This document shows positions 45,278-53,890 of a stretch of 64,000 nucleotides of DNA, one piece after another. The position numbers and the translations under genes were made by a program. The notes beneath the pieces were generated by a model. That model saw only the letters and a list, made by a program, of their open reading frames with translations. It was not told the DNA's origin and did no database searches. Position 1 is the first letter of the stretch; every line of letters starts with the position of its first letter. Origin of the DNA: Paenibacillus daejeonensis DSM 15491 (GTDB lineage Bacteria; Bacillota; Bacilli; Paenibacillales; Paenibacillaceae); contig NZ_KB899671.1 of assembly GCF_000378385.1 (NCBI RefSeq), positions 79,933-143,932 on the forward strand, read 5' to 3'.

Positions 45278-45364
45278 CTATCGGGTGTCTATGCGTGAGG
45301 AGATTACGCCACTGAATGGTACACCTGCTGCTACATGTCCGTGGTTCTCTACAGTGGAATTCAT
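45278..45364 (-). CDS. 28-residue leader peptide of the exporter operon (BmrB-like role)
   Basis: ATG 45364 (MNSTVENHGHV..., ending SSRIDTR) has AAAGGAGG nine bases upstream, a very good ribosome-binding site for so short a frame. It starts about 45 bp after the probable transcription start and ends 24 bp before the terminator. The sequence is not obviously like Bacillus BmrB (longer), but promoter, leader frame, terminator and transporter occur in the same order. I infer that stalled ribosomes on this frame change RNA folding and allow read-through into the pump genes. A mutually exclusive anti-terminator was not worked out. Confidence 0.7.
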   Translation of the reverse strand: MNSTVENHGHVAAGVPFSGVISSRIDTR

Positions 45365-45414
45365 ATGACGCAACCTCCTTTCTGATCCAAATAAGATGTC
45401 AAAATCTATTTGTC

Positions 45415-45443
45415 ACTTTATCACCGCTACTAATTCCTGTCAA
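45415..45443 (-). promoter_or_regulatory. Promoter of the leader-exporter operon
   Basis: TTGACA (45438-45443), 17-bp spacer, TAAAGT (45415-45420) on the minus strand. It is downstream of the SulP gene stop and gives a start about 35-45 bp before the leader ATG. Confidence 0.75.
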
Positions 45444-45512
45444 CACAATTTTGTCACAAATACGCCAAGTCTCAATTTGACTTCGTTGTCGAAGGGTACG
45501 CTTCTCCCCTCT

Positions 45513-46943
45513 TTAGGTCAATCGTTCGACGAGTCTGCGGCTCTCTTCATTGAGCCCTGTAATCTCCACCTTCGTACCAGCCTGCTCATAGCGGCCAACC
45601 ACCTTGGAGATCGCAGTAACAGCCGAATGATCCCAGACATGAGAGGCTTTGAAGTCAATGATTACCCGCTCTGGATCACCTGCCGGGTCGAACAGTTCAC
45701 CGAAGTGGCTCATCGTGCCAAAAAACATCTGACCGCGGATCACATAGCGTTTTACACCACTCTGTTCAAGCTGGCTCTCTGCTGAGATACGGGCAATCCG
45801 CCAGCCGAAGATAACAGCGCTGATCAGAATGCCGACCAGCACACCCAGTGCCAAATTATGCGTGTAGAGTACGACGCCAACCGTCGCTAGCATAACAAAC
45901 GTATCCGCCACCGGCGCCTTGTGCAGCGTTTTGAGTGAGCTGACGTCAAAGGTGGCGATGGCAATTGTGATCATGACTCCGACGAGCGCCCCCATCGGAA
46001 TCTGAGCCACAATATCGCCCATCACGAGAATGAGGAACAGCAGGAACACTCCGGCTGTCATGGTCGACAACCGGCTCCGGCCGCCCGACTTGATGTTAAC
46101 CAGAGACTGACCAATCATCGCACAGCCCGCCATGCCGCCGAAGAAGCCGTTAACCGTATTGGCGATCCCCTGACCACGGACTTCGACGTTCTTGTCACTC
46201 TTGGTATCCGTCATCTCATCGAGAATGGTGGCCGTGAGCAACGACTCCAAGATGCCAACAACTGCCAAGCTCAGCGAATACGGCAGGATAATCCAGAGCG
46301 TTTCCAGCGTCCACTCAATGAGTGGCAGGTGAAAAATCGGCAGCGTCGTCGCGATGGCCCCGACATCCTGCACGGTCTTCAGCTCCAGCCCGCCTGCAAT
46401 GGCAATGACCGACATGACGACAATGGCCACAAGTGCCGACGGGATAGCCTTCGTATAGCGAGGCAGCAGATAGATAATGGCAATCGTCGCCGCCACCATG
46501 GCATACATCACCCAGGACGCGCCTTGAAAATGAGTCAACTGCGTGGTGAAGATCAGAATGCCGAGCGCGTTCAGGAAGCCCACGATGACGGGATGGGGAA
46601 TAAAGCTTAGAAACCGTCCAAAACGCAGTACGCCAAGCACGAATTGAATCATTCCTGTCAAAATGGTGGCCGCTAGCAAATACTCCAGACCATGCTCCGC
46701 CACAAGCGAAACCATAATCAGTGCCATCGCGCCAGTAGCCGCCGAAATCATGCCTGGACGTCCGCCAAAAATCGAGATAACCACAGCAATACAAAACGAC
46801 GCATGCAAACCTACCGTAGGATCGACTCCGGCCATGAGGGAGAAGGCGATCGCTTCGGGAATCAGCGCCAGCGCCACGGTAATCCCCGCCAGTACGTCCA
46901 TCCGTATGTTGGAGAACCACGACTTATGCAGTTGTTGTAACAC
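45513..46943 (-). CDS. SulP-family anion transporter with STAS domain
   Basis: A 476-residue transporter with ten or more membrane helices and the SulP core motifs [22 protein letters not shown] (residues about 20-41) and [23 protein letters not shown]. The last 75 residues form a STAS domain ([22 protein letters not shown]). Members move sulfate or bicarbonate with sodium or protons; the short size resembles BicA-like proteins, substrate undecided. I chose GTG 46943, with AAAGGA upstream; a GTG at 47054 keeps 37 more polar residues but lacks a ribosome-binding site. Confidence 0.9.
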   Translation of the reverse strand: MLQQLHKSWFSNIRMDVLAGITVALALIPEAIAFSLMAGVDPTVGLHASFCIAVVISIFGGRPGMISAATGAMALIMVSLVAEHGLEYLLAATILTGMIQFVLGVLRFGRFLSFIPHPVIVGFLNALGILIFTTQLTHFQGASWVMYAMVAATIAIIYLLPRYTKAIPSALVAIVVMSVIAIAGGLELKTVQDVGAIATTLPIFHLPLIEWTLETLWIILPYSLSLAVVGILESLLTATILDEMTDTKSDKNVEVRGQGIANTVNGFFGGMAGCAMIGQSLVNIKSGGRSRLSTMTAGVFLLFLILVMGDIVAQIPMGALVGVMITIAIATFDVSSLKTLHKAPVADTFVMLATVGVVLYTHNLALGVLVGILISAVIFGWRIARISAESQLEQSGVKRYVIRGQMFFGTMSHFGELFDPAGDPERVIIDFKASHVWDHSAVTAISKVVGRYEQAGTKVEITGLNEESRRLVERLT

Positions 46944-47238
46944 CCGTAATCTGTCCTTTCTTGCCAATTGGGAATAGGACGCCCCGGTGACGTCCTCTGA
47001 CTTAAGTGTCGCGATATTCAGACCGCGCGACTGCGGGTATTGCTGATCCTCCACTCTCAGAAAGATCGGGGCCGATGTTCAACAGGGCTTATTATACACC
47101 AGGCTGCTTGTTTAAACCATCCTGTTTTTTGAATATGGCCGCTAAGGTAGAGCCCCTGATCATCCTGCGTAAACGATTGCACTCTTGTCCAACGTTCGAT
47201 AGAGTAAAAGGTATGACAAGTACAGGGAGGAATGGCAA

Positions 47239-48258
47239 GTGACACTGAAACTGTGCACGATTGGTGGGTCCGGACATCTGGCCTATGTACTGAGAGATCT
47301 GCCGCGGCTGCCTGAGGTCGAGTGGGTAGGCTATGCGCCAGGGGATGAAGAGGAACGGGAGGAAACCCTGGCCAAGACGGCATCGCTTGCCAAGTCGGCG
47401 GGATTGGAGGTGCCTCGTTTCTTCGAGAATTGGCGGGAGATGCTGGATACCCAGCAGCCCGACGTGGCGGCGGTAGACAGCCATTTTGCACGGCATGCGA
47501 CGATTGGCATCGAGACGCTGCGGCGTGGCATCCACCTGTTTCTGGAGAAGCCGCTCGCGACGGAACGGGAGCAGCTGCAGGAGCTGCGACTCGCGTATGA
47601 CGCCTCCGGTGTCCAGCTCGCAGCCATGCATGGTTTGCGCTATGCGCCTGCCTTCCATGCTGCGTGGGAGGCCGTCCAAGCCGGTGCGATCGGCCGCATC
47701 AAGCTGATGCATGCCCAGAAATCATACCGGCTCGGCGAACGCCCGGCCATCTACCGGAGTCGGGACACGTATGGCGGCACGATTCCATGGGTGGGCAGTC
47801 ACGCGGTGGATTGGCTGCTGTGGTTTGCCGGGACGGAATTCCGTTCCGTCTATGCCGTTCACTCTAGCCAGGACAACGCCGGACACGGTGACCTGGAGAT
47901 GACCGCGCTGTGTCAGTTCCGGATGGGAGGCGATATCCAGGCCTCCGTCAGTCTGGACTACCTGCGGCCTGCTGGCGCGCCTTCGCATGCCGACGATCGA
48001 ATCCGGATTGCCGGCACAGCTGGGATTGTCGAGGTGCGGGATGGACAAGCGCTGCTGATCGAGGCCGACAGCGATGGGATTCACACGCTTGCGCCGAAGC
48101 CGCAACCGGGGATCTTCGAGGATTTTGTGCGTCAGCTACGCACAGGCGAGTCTTGCCGCATCAGCGCCGAGGAAAGCTTCGCCGTGACCGAGGCCTGCCT
48201 CCTCGCGCGAACGTCGGCCGACACGGGCCAAGCTATCTCCTTCCCTTCGCAGGCCTAG
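47239..48258 (+). CDS. Gfo/Idh/MocA-family oxidoreductase
   Basis: A 339-residue NAD(P)-dependent enzyme. The N-terminal Rossmann part has TIGGSGHLAYV (residues about 7-17) and the EKP motif LFLEKPLATE (about 110-119) whose Lys is catalytic. The C-terminal part has GGTIPWVGSHAVDWLLWFAG (about 172-191) with the His of the active site. Many members oxidise sugars or inositols, but nothing nearby fixes the substrate. GTG 47239 has GGGAGG eight bases upstream; TTGCAC, 17 bp, TAGAGT is a possible promoter about 30 bp earlier. Confidence 0.9.
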   Translation: MTLKLCTIGGSGHLAYVLRDLPRLPEVEWVGYAPGDEEEREETLAKTASLAKSAGLEVPRFFENWREMLDTQQPDVAAVDSHFARHATIGIETLRRGIHLFLEKPLATEREQLQELRLAYDASGVQLAAMHGLRYAPAFHAAWEAVQAGAIGRIKLMHAQKSYRLGERPAIYRSRDTYGGTIPWVGSHAVDWLLWFAGTEFRSVYAVHSSQDNAGHGDLEMTALCQFRMGGDIQASVSLDYLRPAGAPSHADDRIRIAGTAGIVEVRDGQALLIEADSDGIHTLAPKPQPGIFEDFVRQLRTGESCRISAEESFAVTEACLLARTSADTGQAISFPSQA

Positions 48259-48299
48259 CCCGTGTAGCGCGAATTCCACAGGGCGCGCGTGGCAGAATT

Positions 48300-48600
48300 G
48301 CGTGCGAATAGAGGAAGAAAGGTGTGTTACAGGCGGCACTTGGCGGAATTGCGTGCGAATAGAGGAAGAAAGGTGCGCTACAGCCAGCGCGGTGCGGGTT
48401 TGCGAGTAAATAGAGGAAGAAAGGTGTGTTACAGGCGGCGCTTGGCAGAATTGCGTGCGAATAGAGGAAGAAAGGTGCGTTACAGCTGGCGCATGATGGG
48501 AATGCGGGCGAATAGAGGAAGAAAGGTGTGTTACAGGCGGCACTTGGCGGAATTGCGTGCAAATAGAGGAAGAAAAGTTCGTTACAGTTGGCGAGTGGCG
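48300..48600 (-). repeat. 51-bp tandem array, six copies (family A)
   Basis: The anchor T of TAGAGG lies at 48309, 48360, 48411, 48462, 48513 and 48564, exactly 51 bp apart. On the minus strand the core is CACCTTTCTTCCT and the last copy has AACTTTTCTTCCT as in the 7.4-kb array. Linkers come in three kinds mixed within the array. It lies between two convergent genes. Confidence 0.97.
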
Positions 48601-48648
48601 GACTCTACGATATCTCCTCTTTGGTGATCGAGGTCCTTCCTTGTGCGA

Positions 48649-48699
48649 GGGCACCCACTGTACGTCATCCGATGGACGTACGGTGGGTGCCCCTTTTTT
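48649..48699 (+). terminator. Strong terminator after the Gfo/Idh gene and array
   Basis: GGGCACCCAC.GTACGTC pairs with GACGTAC.GTGGGTGCCC, 17 of 18 pairs, followed by CTTTTTT on the plus strand. Confidence 0.92.
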
Positions 48700-48733
48700 C
48701 ATGTTAGGTCAATGACATACCTGCTATTCAGCT

Positions 48734-49312
48734 TTATTGCTCAGCAGCTGCGGTCTTGGCCTTCTCCTGCAGCTTCAACTCGTGCCAGTGCAGCTCCTCG
48801 ACCAGTTGGGCCGCGGAAGCATCCAAGCGCAGCAGGAGCTCAGGTGACAAGCCATGCTCCCCACCCTCCAGACGCTCTACCCATTGGTCTACCGCATAGA
48901 CACCGCCAAGGATGTTGCGAGCGCCCAGGGCATTCAGGACCGGCTTCAAGGAATAGTCGATGGCCAGCAGATGCGCCAGGGACCCGCCAATGAACAGCGG
49001 CAGCGCGATTTTGTCTCGCAAACCGGTCTGTGGCAGCAAATCCAGGAACGCCTTCAGCACCCCTGTATAGGAGGCCTTATATACCGGGCTTGCGATAACG
49101 ACGCCGTCTGCTTCGGCTACCACGCCAACCGCCTTCACGATTGCCTCGTCGCCGAACTTGGCGTGCAGCAGTGCCTCAGCAGGCAGATCTGCTACCCGAA
49201 TGTGACTAATCTTGTGTCCATCCGCCACCCACTTGCTCTCCACATAGTTAATCAATCCGTTCAACCGCGAGCCCGGGGTCGGACTGCCGGAGATAATTAC
49301 GATATGACTCAT
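48734..49312 (-). CDS. NAD(P)H-dependent FMN reductase (SsuE-like)
   Basis: A 192-residue flavodoxin-fold enzyme. HIVIISGSPTPGSRLNGLINYV (residues about 3-24) is the FMN phosphate loop of SsuE-type reductases; ASPVYKASYTGVLKAFLDLLPQ (about 75-96) is the second signature. It supplies reduced FMN, for example to alkanesulfonate monooxygenase, though no ssu gene is adjacent. ATG 49312 is used (MSHIVI); the preceding ATG at 49315 is equally open, with GGAGGGG upstream. Confidence 0.9.
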   Translation of the reverse strand: MSHIVIISGSPTPGSRLNGLINYVESKWVADGHKISHIRVADLPAEALLHAKFGDEAIVKAVGVVAEADGVVIASPVYKASYTGVLKAFLDLLPQTGLRDKIALPLFIGGSLAHLLAIDYSLKPVLNALGARNILGGVYAVDQWVERLEGGEHGLSPELLLRLDASAAQLVEELHWHELKLQEKAKTAAAEQ

Positions 49313-49506
49313 CATGTCCCCTCCATTCTGTAACCTATTATAGTCGATATCCGACAATAAGTCAGCTATCTTTACTCGAATGTTTCCCCATCGGAAATAT
49401 AGGTATTTTTAACATGCTAGGAGAGTGCTCCGAAATGTCCTGCGCACACCAAGAGCAATGACCGCTATTCTTCGTTAGTTGATAAGCAGGGGTCACCTGC
49501 TGCCTG

Positions 49507-49692
49507 TTACAGCCCGCCGCGATAGCGCTTCTCAGCAATATAGAGATCCAACGCAACAATTGCTCGCAAGAGCACCTTGATGAGCAGATAGAGCGCGTAC
49601 GCCCCCATCAGGATGAGCACTCCACCTGCTATGAACATAAGGAAAGGCAATATCGAGATTACTATATTACCACCGCCTCCAAAATACATCAT
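49507..49692 (-). CDS. Small membrane protein, 61 residues
   Basis: ATG 49692 has AAAGGGGG four bases upstream. The product starts MMYFGGGG, followed by one long or two short membrane helices (IVISILPFLMFIAGGVLILMG, AYALYLLIKVLLRAIV) and a basic tail ending EKRYRGGL. No family is recognised. It follows the GH15-type gene across a terminator. Confidence 0.65.
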   Translation of the reverse strand: MMYFGGGGNIVISILPFLMFIAGGVLILMGAYALYLLIKVLLRAIVALDLYIAEKRYRGGL

Positions 49693-49773
49693 AATTCCCC
49701 CTTTATCTGCGTAACGTGATAAGAGGGTATACGAATTCCATTTGTTTGAGGTTTCGGGCATTTCGCCCAATTG

Positions 49774-49813
49774 AAAAAGCCGCAGCGGCGTCTTCACGCT
49801 TCTTACTGCGGCT
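49774..49813 (-). terminator. Terminator of the GH15-type gene
   Basis: AGCCGCAG and CTGCGGCT pair around a 20-base loop, then TTTTC on the minus strand, 23 bp after the stop. Confidence 0.8.
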
Positions 49814-49836
49814 CCTGAAGATTCACAATCGAATGC

Positions 49837-50904
49837 TTATGCCAAGTGCTGCGCAGACCGCTCGCTGGCAAGCTCCGCTTCCTTGGCAAGAATGTACATC
49901 GCTGAGCTCCAGCCCAGCGGCGTGTTCACATTGGGCGTGGCAGAGCCTTGGTAGTACAGCTCTGGCAGGCAGCCCGGCTCCGTCATCACGTCTTCGCTCC
50001 AGCGAATATAGCGGCGCGCCTCTTCCGGATTGCCCAGCTCCAGATGGCACAGTGCCAGCCACGGCAGGCCAAAGGTCCACTCCGCCTCGGTTCCTTCGTA
50101 GAAGGCCAGAGGCTGGCCCCGTCCATGCTCTGCCTCCAGGGTGCTGTAATAGCTGTCTCCCTCGTAGCGGATGACCCCTCGCTCCCGCAGGAGGCGCTGC
50201 TCGACAGCGTTAACGATGGTCTCGGCCATTACGCCGGAGAACAAGCGGTACGGATAGATCAGGCTCAATTGGGCCAGATCCACCGGCTTATCTTTACTTT
50301 CCGCCGGGAACAGCTCGAGCAGCGTCCGTAGTCCCTTCTCTACCAAGCCCTGAGGTACTGCGGCGATTCGTTCGACTGCCTTGAGGCCTGCCACGCACGC
50401 GCCAACTGACGAGGCATGAATTTCCCGCCATTCCTCCCACATCCCGTTATCCGCATCCTCCCAGTAACGAACATGCTCCAGGTAGTGGACCAGCTTTTGC
50501 ACCATTCGCGCATCTCTGCCGTCACGCAGCATCGTCTTGCCGCGCTTCAATCCCGCTCCTACTCCGAATAAAAACGCGCCAATGGTATCGTGCTGGATAT
50601 GTCCCCATTCCTCATGATGAACCTCTTTCACCTGGTCATGAGAATAACGGGCATGCAGATATTCCCATGGATGATGCGGTCGCTGCATCGCAATCCAGTC
50701 AAGCTTCCACTCATAATCCAGGAACAGGTCAAAGAGACGGTAAAAAGTTTTTTCGTACGCCTGCGTCGTCTTGTCCAAATGGGGTAATGACATATAAATA
50801 CTGTCTCGAATCCATACGTAACGGTAATCCTGCGAAGGACTGGCAATATACAAACCGTGAGGCAAACAAAGCTTGTTCAGTACAGCATAGCTATCTGTCA
50901 GCAT
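49837..50904 (-). CDS. GH15-type (glucoamylase-like) (alpha/alpha)6-barrel protein
   Basis: A 355-residue cytosolic protein without signal peptide. ATG 50904 (MLTDSYAVLNK) has AAGGAGG eight bases upstream. The family look is in DYRYVWIRDSIYMSLP (residues about 25-40; WxRD pattern), WEEWREIHASSVGACVAGL, ALWY-like SLIYPYRLF, YEGDSYY and TEAEWTFGLPWLALCHLELG, then CLPELYY. These are shared with bacterial GH15/glucan-dextranase and phosphorylase-kinase-like barrels. The barrel lacks the N-terminal beta-sandwich of classic glucoamylases. The exact sugar is unknown. Confidence 0.8.
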   Translation of the reverse strand: MLTDSYAVLNKLCLPHGLYIASPSQDYRYVWIRDSIYMSLPHLDKTTQAYEKTFYRLFDLFLDYEWKLDWIAMQRPHHPWEYLHARYSHDQVKEVHHEEWGHIQHDTIGAFLFGVGAGLKRGKTMLRDGRDARMVQKLVHYLEHVRYWEDADNGMWEEWREIHASSVGACVAGLKAVERIAAVPQGLVEKGLRTLLELFPAESKDKPVDLAQLSLIYPYRLFSGVMAETIVNAVEQRLLRERGVIRYEGDSYYSTLEAEHGRGQPLAFYEGTEAEWTFGLPWLALCHLELGNPEEARRYIRWSEDVMTEPGCLPELYYQGSATPNVNTPLGWSSAMYILAKEAELASERSAQHLA

Positions 50905-51080
50905 CGTCGATTCCTCCTTGGCACCCGTGGTGACTACTTTGTCACTCATTGTGACCGGACGGTGACAACTTTAAACCCTGCCATCGTTCGAGCAATTTCG
51001 CAGCCGGAAGATGGTATCGTATATACATGACGAAGGGCCTGCACGACCAAATTCACTTTGCATGAGGAGATGACGCGTTT

Positions 51081-51299
51081 ATGAGCCACATCTGCTGTAT
51101 CCGGGTCAATGAAGATTCCATACCGGTCAATTTGGTTGGTACGGATCAGAAGCTGATTCCTTTTCTGCTTTCTGTATTGAATAGTCAGGAAGCGCTTTTA
51201 TCTCATTTGAAGGACAAAATCATCAGCATCGACTTGTTCAGTACGGACGCCATCCTCTATTACAAGAATGGTCATCGGACCCGCATGCCCATTTTCTAG
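51081..51299 (+). CDS. Small hypothetical protein, 72 residues
   Basis: MSHICCIRVNED..., ending NGHRTRMPIF. GAGGAGATGA is upstream at a longer-than-usual spacing. The mixed polar/hydrophobic pattern suggests a small alpha/beta fold. A terminator follows at 51.41 kb. No family recognised. Confidence 0.6.
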   Translation: MSHICCIRVNEDSIPVNLVGTDQKLIPFLLSVLNSQEALLSHLKDKIISIDLFSTDAILYYKNGHRTRMPIF

Positions 51300-51406
51300 C
51301 AGGGCTTGCTTCTTTCTTAGGATATGATAGCTAGTATCGAGAGGTTAAGGCGCTCACTGCAGGTTCCGCAGCGGCCCTCACGCAGGATAATCGATCGATG
51401 AACGTC

Positions 51407-51432
51407 AACTGGACTCCGGTCCAGTTTTTTTG
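51407..51432 (+). terminator. Terminator after the 72-residue gene
   Basis: AACTGGAC and GTCCAGTT pair around TCCG, then TTTTTTG. Confidence 0.85.
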
Positions 51433-51539
51433 TTGACCTCCAGGAGGACGACGAACGCTTCAATCCTGTGCTATTGTAGAGATAACAGGCAGGCTAGCCG
51501 CAACAGCCTGTACTTTACATAAGAGAAGGAGCTGATTCT

Positions 51540-52049
51540 ATGCAAAGGAAAGCTGTCCTTGGAGCCGTCTTGCTCCTCTTCGGCGTCTTTCTGTTTTTGG
51601 GCCAGTCGATTAACTACAGCACGGGACAATTGTTTGCGTACTTCTGGCCAACCCTATTCGTCATCCCGCTGGGCTTGTTTTTCCACTGGATGTATTTCTC
51701 CCTGATCGGGCGCAATGGGGTAGGACTGCTGATTCCGGGTGGTATTCTTATTACGGCCGGCTTCATCTGCCAGATTGCCATGCTCTTTAATAACTGGTAT
51801 TACATGTGGCCCGGCTTCATCCTGGCGCCAGCTGTCGGATTGTTTGAATTCTACTGGTTTGGCTACCGCAACAAATGGATTCTGTTGCCGGTACAGATTC
51901 TCACGGTATTGTCGCTGCTGTTCTTCGCCATCTTCACAGCAGGCGGCCTTCTCAGTCAGCTAAGCGGCGGCCAATCGGCCATCGGATTGCTGCTGATTGT
52001 TGCCGGTGCCTATCTGCTGGTGGCGCGCCAGCGCCGCAGCGTCGGATAA
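51540..52049 (+). CDS. Hypothetical membrane protein (LiaF-N/DUF5668-like helices)
   Basis: A 169-residue protein with about five membrane helices: residues 7-24, 35-52, 62-82, 88-108 and 113-135, plus a last at 145-160, ending in RRQRRSVG. The repeated GxxLLxxGxxLLxGQ style of the first helix is like the N-domain of LiaF/DUF5668 proteins. ATG 51540 has AGAAGGAG upstream. A strong terminator follows. Function unknown. Confidence 0.75.
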   Translation: MQRKAVLGAVLLLFGVFLFLGQSINYSTGQLFAYFWPTLFVIPLGLFFHWMYFSLIGRNGVGLLIPGGILITAGFICQIAMLFNNWYYMWPGFILAPAVGLFEFYWFGYRNKWILLPVQILTVLSLLFFAIFTAGGLLSQLSGGQSAIGLLLIVAGAYLLVARQRRSVG

Positions 52050-52063
52050 GACCGCACAACGAC

Positions 52064-52108
52064 ACACAGCAAGGCCCCCTCACCCGAAATGAGGGGGCCT
52101 TGCTGTGT
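52064..52108. terminator. Bidirectional terminator between membrane protein and ribokinase
   Basis: ACACAGCAAGGCCCCCTCA pairs perfectly with its complement ending CCTTGCTGTGT around a 7-base loop; it separates convergent genes. Confidence 0.9.
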
Positions 52109-52133
52109 TCAATCGTGCTCTGAGCTGCAGCCT

Positions 52134-53054
52134 TTAGCCATCGGATTCATGGAATGCCCGCACTTCCGCACGAGTTGGCAAGGACTGCTGGGCACCGTGC
52201 CGGGTGACGGTTACCGCAGCGGCCTTCATCGCATACCGGATGGCCTGCTCCTCGTCGTGCGTCTCCAGATATTCGGCCACATAGCCGCCAATGAAGCTAT
52301 CGCCCGCCGCGGTCGTATCGACTGCATGGACGCGGGTCGCATCGAACATGCGCAGACTGCCGCCCTGGATGAAGGCGCAGCCCGCCGCTCCGAGCGTGAC
52401 GACCATGGTTTGTGTTCCCTGCTCCGCCAATTGCGCAGCCCCCGCCAGCAATTGCTGCTCATTCACCGGAGCGATTCCGGTGATCGTATGCAGCTCATGC
52501 TCATTGGGGATGAGCAGATCGACGTTCGCTAGCACCTCGGGCTCCAGCGTTCTCGCAGGCGCGGGATTGAGGATCGTCCGTTTGCCAAGACGTTTGGCCA
52601 GCTCCAAGGCATAGACTGCCGTCTCGTATGGAATTTCCAGCTGCAGGACAACCAGCTCAGCCTGCTCAATCAAGTGGCGCTGCTTGTCGATATCCTCACA
52701 AGTCAGATCGTAATTGGCACCGGGAATGACCACGATATGGTTGCGCCCCTCCCGATCTATTGTAATCATCGCCATACCTGTCGGTTCCGCCGACGGCATG
52801 ACGCCGGAGGTGTCCACGCCGCTCTGCTGCAGCGAGTGGATCAGCCGTTTGCCGTACGCATCATCGCCCACTTTGCCGATCATGGCTGTCGCTACACCCA
52901 GCTTGCCAATGGCCGCCGCCTGATTGCCGCCTTTGCCGCCGGGCAACTCGCTTGAGCTCCCTGCCAGCAGCGTTTCTCCCTCACCCGGCAAACGCTCCAC
53001 GCTTACCGTCAAATCCATATTCAAGCTTCCTATGACCACTGCTTTGATGCTCAC
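52134..53054 (-). CDS. rbsK: Ribokinase
   Basis: A 306-residue PfkB-family kinase that phosphorylates D-ribose to ribose 5-phosphate. GSLNMDL (N-terminal), ELPGGKGGNQAAAIGKLG (residues about 37-54) binds ribose, NPAPA in ILNPAPAR (about 167), and DTTAAGDSFIGGYVAEYL (about 247-264) holds the anion hole and catalytic Asp. GTG 53054 is selected with GGAGG eight bases upstream; TTG 53060 is too close to that site. No ribose transporter is adjacent. Confidence 0.93.
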   Translation of the reverse strand: MSIKAVVIGSLNMDLTVSVERLPGEGETLLAGSSSELPGGKGGNQAAAIGKLGVATAMIGKVGDDAYGKRLIHSLQQSGVDTSGVMPSAEPTGMAMITIDREGRNHIVVIPGANYDLTCEDIDKQRHLIEQAELVVLQLEIPYETAVYALELAKRLGKRTILNPAPARTLEPEVLANVDLLIPNEHELHTITGIAPVNEQQLLAGAAQLAEQGTQTMVVTLGAAGCAFIQGGSLRMFDATRVHAVDTTAAGDSFIGGYVAEYLETHDEEQAIRYAMKAAAVTVTRHGAQQSLPTRAEVRAFHESDG

Positions 53055-53203
53055 CTGCAAGTCCTCCCTTATGTCTGCTGCATCTGTTGATTATAGACTG
53101 TTTCGCCACAATTGGAGGTACTCCTGCCCGGCAGCGTCAAAAAACCGCCCCATCCCGCCAGATACAGCTCATGCTTCAGCTCTCGGATCGACTCGCAGTT
53201 ATA

Positions 53204-53728
53204 CTAAGATGCAACGGTGCGGACGAATCGGCGTACATAAGCTTCCAGACTTTCAGACGTCATGCGGTACTCGTCCAGCAGACCATTTTCCGTATCCCAC
53301 GTCCGAACCAGTGTAGCAAACTTGCCAAGTAACCGCTGCAACCCCAAGTTTGTAGGCACCCAGAAACGAAACTCACGAATCGGTTCCTGCTCCATGGCAT
53401 TATGTTCTGCCAGGCACCGCATGCCTTCGAGAAACAAACGGCTGCCCCGATGAGCCTTCTGGATAAAGACAATCTGCAGCTGTGCAATATGTCGATTGGT
53501 ATACTTCTCGTCTGCCGTCCCGCGGATATAGCCAAATGCCCCCACCGTCTCGTAATCGTTTGCAAAACAGACAAAGGCCTTTTTGTTCATGAGTAATGGA
53601 GAAGACAGGAAGCTTAGTGCGACAGGAAAAGTGTAAGGCAAGTTCAACTCTTCATAGTGCTCGAGGACAAGCGTCATGTACTTCTCCATATAATGCTCGC
53701 TTCTGCACGCCTCAATATAGTAATCCAT
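53204..53728 (-). CDS. GNAT-like protein, paralogue 1 of the peptide locus
   Basis: A 174-residue protein. The central part ETVGAFGYIRG, LQIVFIQKAHRGSRLFLEGMRCLAEHN, IREFRFWVP, LQRLLGKFATLV follows the strand-helix order of GNAT acetyltransferases, with HRGS at the place of the acetyl-CoA loop (usual R/QxxGxG/A), so cofactor binding is plausible but not secure. It shares this pattern with the gene at 53880. ATG 53728 has GAGGAGGG upstream. Its promoter is related to that of the 36-residue peptide gene. Substrate unknown. Confidence 0.75.
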   Translation of the reverse strand: MDYYIEACRSEHYMEKYMTLVLEHYEELNLPYTFPVALSFLSSPLLMNKKAFVCFANDYETVGAFGYIRGTADEKYTNRHIAQLQIVFIQKAHRGSRLFLEGMRCLAEHNAMEQEPIREFRFWVPTNLGLQRLLGKFATLVRTWDTENGLLDEYRMTSESLEAYVRRFVRTVAS

Positions 53729-53779
53729 GGTATTCCCTCCTCTGCGTCCCTATCCTGATTGGATGTGCTAATGGTTCTA

Positions 53780-53843
53780 CTGTAGCACGGTAGCGGGAAA
53801 AATTCTGTGGTTTGCGTTACACTTCCTGCAGCTTATGGCCCAG
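53780..53843 (-). promoter_or_regulatory. Promoter region A, paralogous to the peptide promoter
   Basis: This 64-bp block aligns without gaps to 54653-54716, 46 of 64 identical by eye. On the minus strand it has CATAAG.TGCAG.AA.TGTA.CG at its far end and CCGTGCTACAG beside the -10 box (TACAGT). The -35 place (CAGAAT) is far from consensus, hinting at activator dependence. Confidence 0.65.
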
Positions 53844-53871
53844 TCTCGCACGGATCGGGGAAATACAAAAA

Positions 53872-53890
53872 ACCGGCCTTTAGGCCAGCC
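53872..53890 (-). terminator. Terminator overlapping the stop of GNAT-like 2
   Basis: CTGGCCT and AGGCCGG pair around AA, then TTTTTTG on the minus strand; the stop codon TAA is inside the hairpin. Confidence 0.8.

Noticed and set aside
48136-48702. Open frames across the 48.3-kb array
   Set aside because: Same cause, multiples of 51 bp; they also overlap the real oxidoreductase gene end.
51301-51539. Possible small gene before the membrane protein
   Set aside because: Only a terminator and promoter-like sequence are visible; frames are short and lack ribosome-binding sites.
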